From Bilabrum cf. latius (Eukaryota > Bigyra: Bicosoecida > Bigyra > Bicosoecida), in contig OZ237753.1 of NCBI GenBank assembly GCA_965178125.1, forward strand, positions 186,001-250,000: a stretch of DNA of 64,000 nucleotides, given 5' to 3'. The notes under the pieces were generated by a model. It saw nothing but the letters and a program-made list of their open reading frames with translations, was not told where the DNA came from and did no database searches. The translations under genes and the position numbers were made by a program. This document shows, piece after piece, positions 59,458-64,000 of this stretch (within the stretch, counting starts at the first letter, position 1; every line of letters begins with the position of its first letter).

Positions 59458-62400
59458 ATGTCTAGTTCGAGACCGAATAGGTCGCGGCTCGACCCAGGGG
59501 GGGTGTCGCATCGGATTTCGGATGGCCGTGGAGTATCCGCCAGTTTGTTCGGCTCAAACGCCGACTCGCTCATGTAGGGTCGAACAAACCAGTCTTTCAC
59601 ATCGAATAGACCGCCTGGACGGTAGCCGCTAGCTCAGAGCTCCGGCAGACCGTCCTACGGTGGACGATAGCTGTAGCGACGCGAAAGCCCTCAAGCAACG
59701 GCGGGAGCAGCCGAACCTCACGATCGAACGCGTGGCAGCTCGGTGCAGAGATCAAACAGTGGTCATAGAAGCCTGGTGGGAAGCGTGGCCTCGCGGCGAG
59801 CAGCTGCCTCTCGAGGAAGCAGCCGGCCACGGACCGTGGGTTAGTTCAGGCAAGGCGGCCTGCCGCGCTCCCAGGCTTGGGCAGAACCAGCCTCTGACGA
59901 CATGATGAGGCCTTAGCTACTCGTGCCAAACGAACTCTAGCGCGTGCTTGCGGGCGGTTTCCCTAGTGCTGGATCGCGCCTCATGCGGGGTGGGACGGCC
60001 GGGCTGCAAGTCGAGCGAGCGGCCGGCGGGCGGCAGGCGAGCACTGGACTATCAAGCGCTGGGCGGCCCTTCACTTCAGTGTTCGGAAGCAGACCTGGCG
60101 TTGATCTGCGCAGGTAGAGACAGTCATAGCGCCAGGGCGCCAGCCGTGGCGGGGCAGGCCGGCAGCCACTCCCGGCTGGAGCCCGAGACACTGCCCCCTC
60201 CTCCTCTGCCTCTGCCTCTGCCTCTGCAAGCGGGGGTTTCCGAGCAAGCGCTGCCGCAGACTTGCAAACACAAACCCAGGTGCAGGACACCAAGGAAGAA
60301 GGCGGCACGGATTTCTCTGCTAAGAGGCGCCCAAGGGGGGCGCACCAGCACCAGCAGCCCGTCACGCTGCCATCGATTGGACCAGGTCCACTAGGTCTCG
60401 GACCCGCGCTCACGAAAGAGCAGTGGGCAGAAGCGACCGCGAAGGTGAAGATGGACGCGCCAATCCCGATGCCAGGCACAGAGGCGTTTCGCCGCGAAAT
60501 GGCACTCCTGAGCCAGCTTGCACTGCACGGTGGCGCAAGACTGCTCCTGCAGGAGGGCTTCGTGGGCTCCTTTGCGCCGGATACCAGCACGAGGGGGAGG
60601 TCGATGGAGGCACATCTCGCGCTGGCTGGTAGCTCGCGGGCGGCGAAAGCATCGCAGGCCGCATTCGGGCGAAGCGCACGACCTACCAGCGCTCGCTCCA
60701 CCCAGTCTTCACACAGTTCCCCGGGTAAATCGGATGCTAGGACAGGCGACGGCTCCCCGCGGATACTTGCACCCACGGGCTAGCGGCCTCTCAGGGGGGG
60801 CGGCGGGTCTGAGGGGAAGCGAGACGACGTCTCGGAGGTGCAGCCCACTGCAAGGGAATCCAATGGCTCTGGCACTTCCGGATTGCCCGCCGTGGCGGGT
60901 GCATCGCATGGCAGTGCTCGCAGCCACGCGTCGGGCGGAAGGTCGCCTTCCGGCGGTTCTGGACAACGCGGCACCTCTTCCCCTGCACGTGGCCGGAGCA
61001 GGGAACGAGATGGCGACAAGGGCAAGAATAGCCAGCAGGGCCACAGGTCTTCAAGTGGCAGCGTAAGTCGGCCGGGGAGGGGCGGCCCTCCGTCCAGGAG
61101 CACATCGTCTACGTCTGCGGCAAGGGGTGGAGCGAGGACGACGAGCAGCAGCTACGTCAGCGCGTGGAAGCAGAGGGAGGAAGAGAAGAAGAGAAAGAGG
61201 CGGGAGAAGCGCATGAAGAAGCGGCAGGCAGCGAGGGAGAAAGAGCGGGCCAGAGAGGCCGCTGAGAGGAAGATGATGCTCGAGGAGGAGTGGGCGGTCA
61301 TGAGGGCGCAGTGGTGGGGCACCGGGCCGAGGACGGGCAGGTGGAGGACCGTGCGCTGCTTCCTGTCGTCGAGCTTCAGGGACATGCACGGCGAGCGCGA
61401 TTCGCTGACGAGGACCGTGTTCCCTGCGCTGAACCAGCTGGCCAAATCGCGCCGCGTGAAGATCGTCGGGATCGATCTGCGGTGGGGTCTCACGGCGGAA
61501 GACTCATCCGACTCTGGTCTTGGGGCGCTGGAGCATTGCTTGCTGGAGGTGGATCACTCCCGTCCGTTCTGCTTGGTGCTCAGCGGCGAGAGGTATGGGT
61601 GGCGGCCCCCTAACTACCGCGTCTCGGACCGGCCCGAGTTCGACTGGGTCCGCAGCTTCCCTGCCGGGCATTCAATCACGGCGATGGAGATTTTCCACGC
61701 GTTCCTGCGGAAATCGCACCAGCCCACGCACGCAATCTGCATGCAGCGAGACCCAAAGTTCATGGAATCGATCGATCCCAAAGACAGGTGGGTCTTCGAG
61801 TTCGACGGAGACGACGAGGCGCTGATCCTCAGAGACAATCTCCGAGAGGACATGAAGAGTCACCCTTTCTGCACCTTTCATGACTACACATGCGAGTACG
61901 GCGGTATTGACGAGGAGAACAAGCCCGTGGTGACGGGACTGGAGGATTTTGAGCGTGTTGTGCTGGAGGACATGTGGCAGAGGATCAAGTCGGAGTTCCC
62001 GCCGCCACCGCCGCCCCCTTCCCAGCTCGACCTCGAGCGCTCCTTCCACCAGTTTTTTATCCAGGAACGGTCGCGAACCTTCATTGGCAGGGAGGCACTT
62101 TTGGATCGGCTGGAACGACACGCGAACGGGGACGCGTCTGGCGAGTCGCTGCCCCTTGTGGTGTCCGGGGTGCCAGGCAGCGGCAAGACGAGCCTAGTGT
62201 GTCACTTCGCCAAGCGGTACCAGACGGAGCACCCGACGTGCTTCACACTGATGCACGTCGTGAGTGCATCGCCTACTAGCACCGACATCCGCGAGACGCT
62301 GGTCAGGCTCTGCAAGGAACTAGCCCTGCATTTCCAGGAGCTCAACTTTGACGCGGAGGACGAGGAGGCGGAATACGCTGACGTTCGAGAACGTTTCACC

Positions 62401-64000
62401 GTCCTACTCGCGGAGGCCGGCCAGCAAGCCATCAGGCAGAACTCGCACGTGCTACTGGTAATGGACGCAATCAACCAGCTGAACCCATTCCACAACAGCT
62501 ACACAGGGGACTGGTTGCCGGCCTATTCACCTGCTGGCGTGCGCACGATCGTCAGCACAACCCCTGAGGCAGCCATCCTGCAGCACCTGATGCGCCGAGA
62601 TCCGCCCCCTCCACAGGTGGAGGTGCCTGCTCTGTCGGTGGAAGAACGCAAAGAAATCGTGGTCAAGTACCTCGCGGTGTTCCGAAAGAGGCTGCTGGCC
62701 CAGCAGCTAGACCTAATCATGAAGAAGCGCGACAGTCACAAGCCGCTATACCTGATGACGGTGTCGGAGGAGCTCCGGCTCCAGGCGCAGTACGGGGCCG
62801 ATGGGTCCGGTGTAGATGACACTATCCGGCAGTTTCCCGGAAACATCCCCGAGCTTATGAGCGTGGTGCTGGAGCGGGTGGAGCGTGATCTCTCCCAGTG
62901 GGCGAGGAGCCTGGATCCAGGCATGCTGGAAGGGTTCGATGCCAGTGCGCGGTCCACGGATGAAGACGTCAAAGCGGAGGCAGAGGCGGAGGTAGAGGGC
63001 AGGAAAGAGGACGATGAGGAGGATGACGAAGACAGCAGCAAGGATAGTGAGGATGAGGGTAAGGAGGCACCAGCTGCTGATGCTAGCGGCGAAGGGCCGG
63101 CCTCTGGCGCCGGCGCAGATGCAGCCACGGACAAGTCGGCATCCCTGGCAACCGTCGCCGCCCGAGTGGGCAAGCACATCGTCAGCGAGGCCCTCTGTTT
63201 GCTCGAGTGCAGCAGGCACGGCCTCCGCGAGTACGAGCTTCTCGAGCTGCTTGCTCCCAAGGGGAGGGAGAGGCTGCCGCCCGTGGTGTGGGCTAGGCTG
63301 TACCGCTCCCTTGAGATCTACCTGCGTCCTGTTGGCGAGGAGGACCAGGGCGGCACCATTGGGTTCTTCCATCTGCAGCTGCCTTTTGCCATTCGAAGGC
63401 GATACTTAGAAGGGGCTACTAGCAAGGAGGCCGCCGTGTGCACGAGGCTGGCTGACTACTTCCAGCGCAAGGCAGATCCCACCGATGACGGCCGCTGGCT
63501 GGGCAACTCCAAGAGGTATGTCAGCGATCTCGTCTTCTACCAGCTGACTTCCCACGATCTTGGCAGGCTCAAGAGCACGCTGGGAGACATTCTGTTCATC
63601 GAGAGAACCGCACAGATGGGTGCCGGTATGATGGAGCGGCTTCTTCGGGACTATAACGAGGTGCAAGAGGTCATTCGAACGCTGCCATACGCGGTGCTCA
63701 AGAGGGCGCTCAGGAACCTCCCGGCGAAGGAGGGCAGCCGGGCGGCCCAGCTCCAGTGGATTGGTGAATAGGGCGTCTTCGTCGCGGCCAACCACTCCAT
63801 CTTCACCGCTGAGCCCCAGCTTACGTTTCAGTCGGCTATCAACTCGCCAACCGCAAGCTATCCTCACAAGGCAGCCGAGGGCCTGCTGAGCGACTAGACT
63901 AGGGCCATTCAGGCGGCTATGGATGTGCGCGAGCGAGACATTGAGAGTACCGCCGCCAAGCTGCTTGAGCCAGCTACCCTGGACCGCCTCGCGATCCTTG
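59458..64000 (+). CDS. DUF4062-NACHT P-loop protein (NPHP3/TEP1/NWD-like), 3' end beyond the window
   Basis: The frame from ATG 59458 is open to the window edge (about 1,514 codons) with about 12 TAGs, including 59575, 59623, 60781, 63769 and 63895. The N-terminal about 560 residues are disordered and Ser/Arg/Gln-rich. A basic coiled segment lies at about 570-610. Next comes a DUF4062 domain (RCFLSSSFRDMHGERDSLTR, VGIDLRWGLTAEDS, LSGERYGWRPP). The NACHT-type ATPase has Walker A GVPGSGKT (near residue 904) and Walker B-like HVLLVMDAINQL. An acidic insert (62,940-63,080) precedes a helical region with ECSRHGLREYELLELLAP. In animals this pairing occurs in nephrocystin-3, TEP1 and NWD1, usually followed by TPR or WD repeats, which would lie outside this window. 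Ciliary function is possible but unproven. Confidence 0.88.

Noticed and set aside
59400-59560. tRNA gene suggested by a GTTCGA-like T-loop
   Set aside because: No cloverleaf can be drawn, and the stretch is the coding start of the DUF4062-NACHT gene.
799-64000. Widespread pseudogenes caused by premature stops
   Set aside because: All interruptions are TAG, none TAA or TGA; frames, conserved motifs and codon pattern continue on both sides without frameshifts.

Overview
This window is protist-like nuclear DNA: GC-rich, with genes on both strands and short spliceosomal introns, and every identifiable product is eukaryotic (kinesin-14, CPSF1, SURF1, ribosomal protein eS17, a KCNQ-like K+ channel, a polycystin-1-like protein). 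Nothing in it resolves the phylum. The key to reading it is that TAG is a sense codon. About 100 in-frame TAGs lie inside otherwise intact, recognisable genes; no TAA or TGA interrupts any of them, and no gene ends in TAG. Conserved positions (SURF1 W-TAG-x-x-R, threonine aldolase YE-TAG-GG, poly-Q tracts, CAG/TAG alternation between protein repeats) show that TAG is read as glutamine. Twelve of the thirteen stops seen are TGA and one is TAA. Under the standard code almost every gene here would look like a string of pseudogene fragments. The coordinates below are for TAG=Gln models.

Layout. 1-93: 3' end of a + gene. 799-3185 (-): ARM-repeat protein. 3532-4286 (-): type II peroxiredoxin. 4287-5559: unresolved. 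5560-6873 (-): SURF1. 7192-8322 (+): novel single-pass membrane protein. 8562-12521 (-): kinesin-14. 12686-19727 (+): CPSF1. 19930-26242 (+): secreted/membrane protein with FG-GAP repeats and EGF modules. 26666-28348 (-): PhyH-type dioxygenase. 28349-29783: unresolved. 29784-52034 (+): one giant open frame of about 7,400 codons, with a signal peptide, roughly nine beta-propellers (seven from a homogenised 2,742-bp tandem array), REJ, EGF, a GPS-like site and a polycystin-type membrane domain. 52401-53177 (-): RPS17. 53416-54501 (+): threonine aldolase. 54858-59168 (-): voltage-gated K+ channel. 59458 to the window end (+): DUF4062-NACHT protein.

Seven introns could be placed with confidence. 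All begin GTGAG and all end CGCAG, preceded by T or C.

Housekeeping genes (mRNA 3'-end processing, translation, respiratory-chain assembly, antioxidant defence) are interleaved with large cell-surface genes. The two neighbouring FG-GAP/Ser-Thr-Pro-linker proteins, the polycystin-like receptor and the K+ channel suggest an elaborate adhesion and signalling surface, but any joint function is inference.
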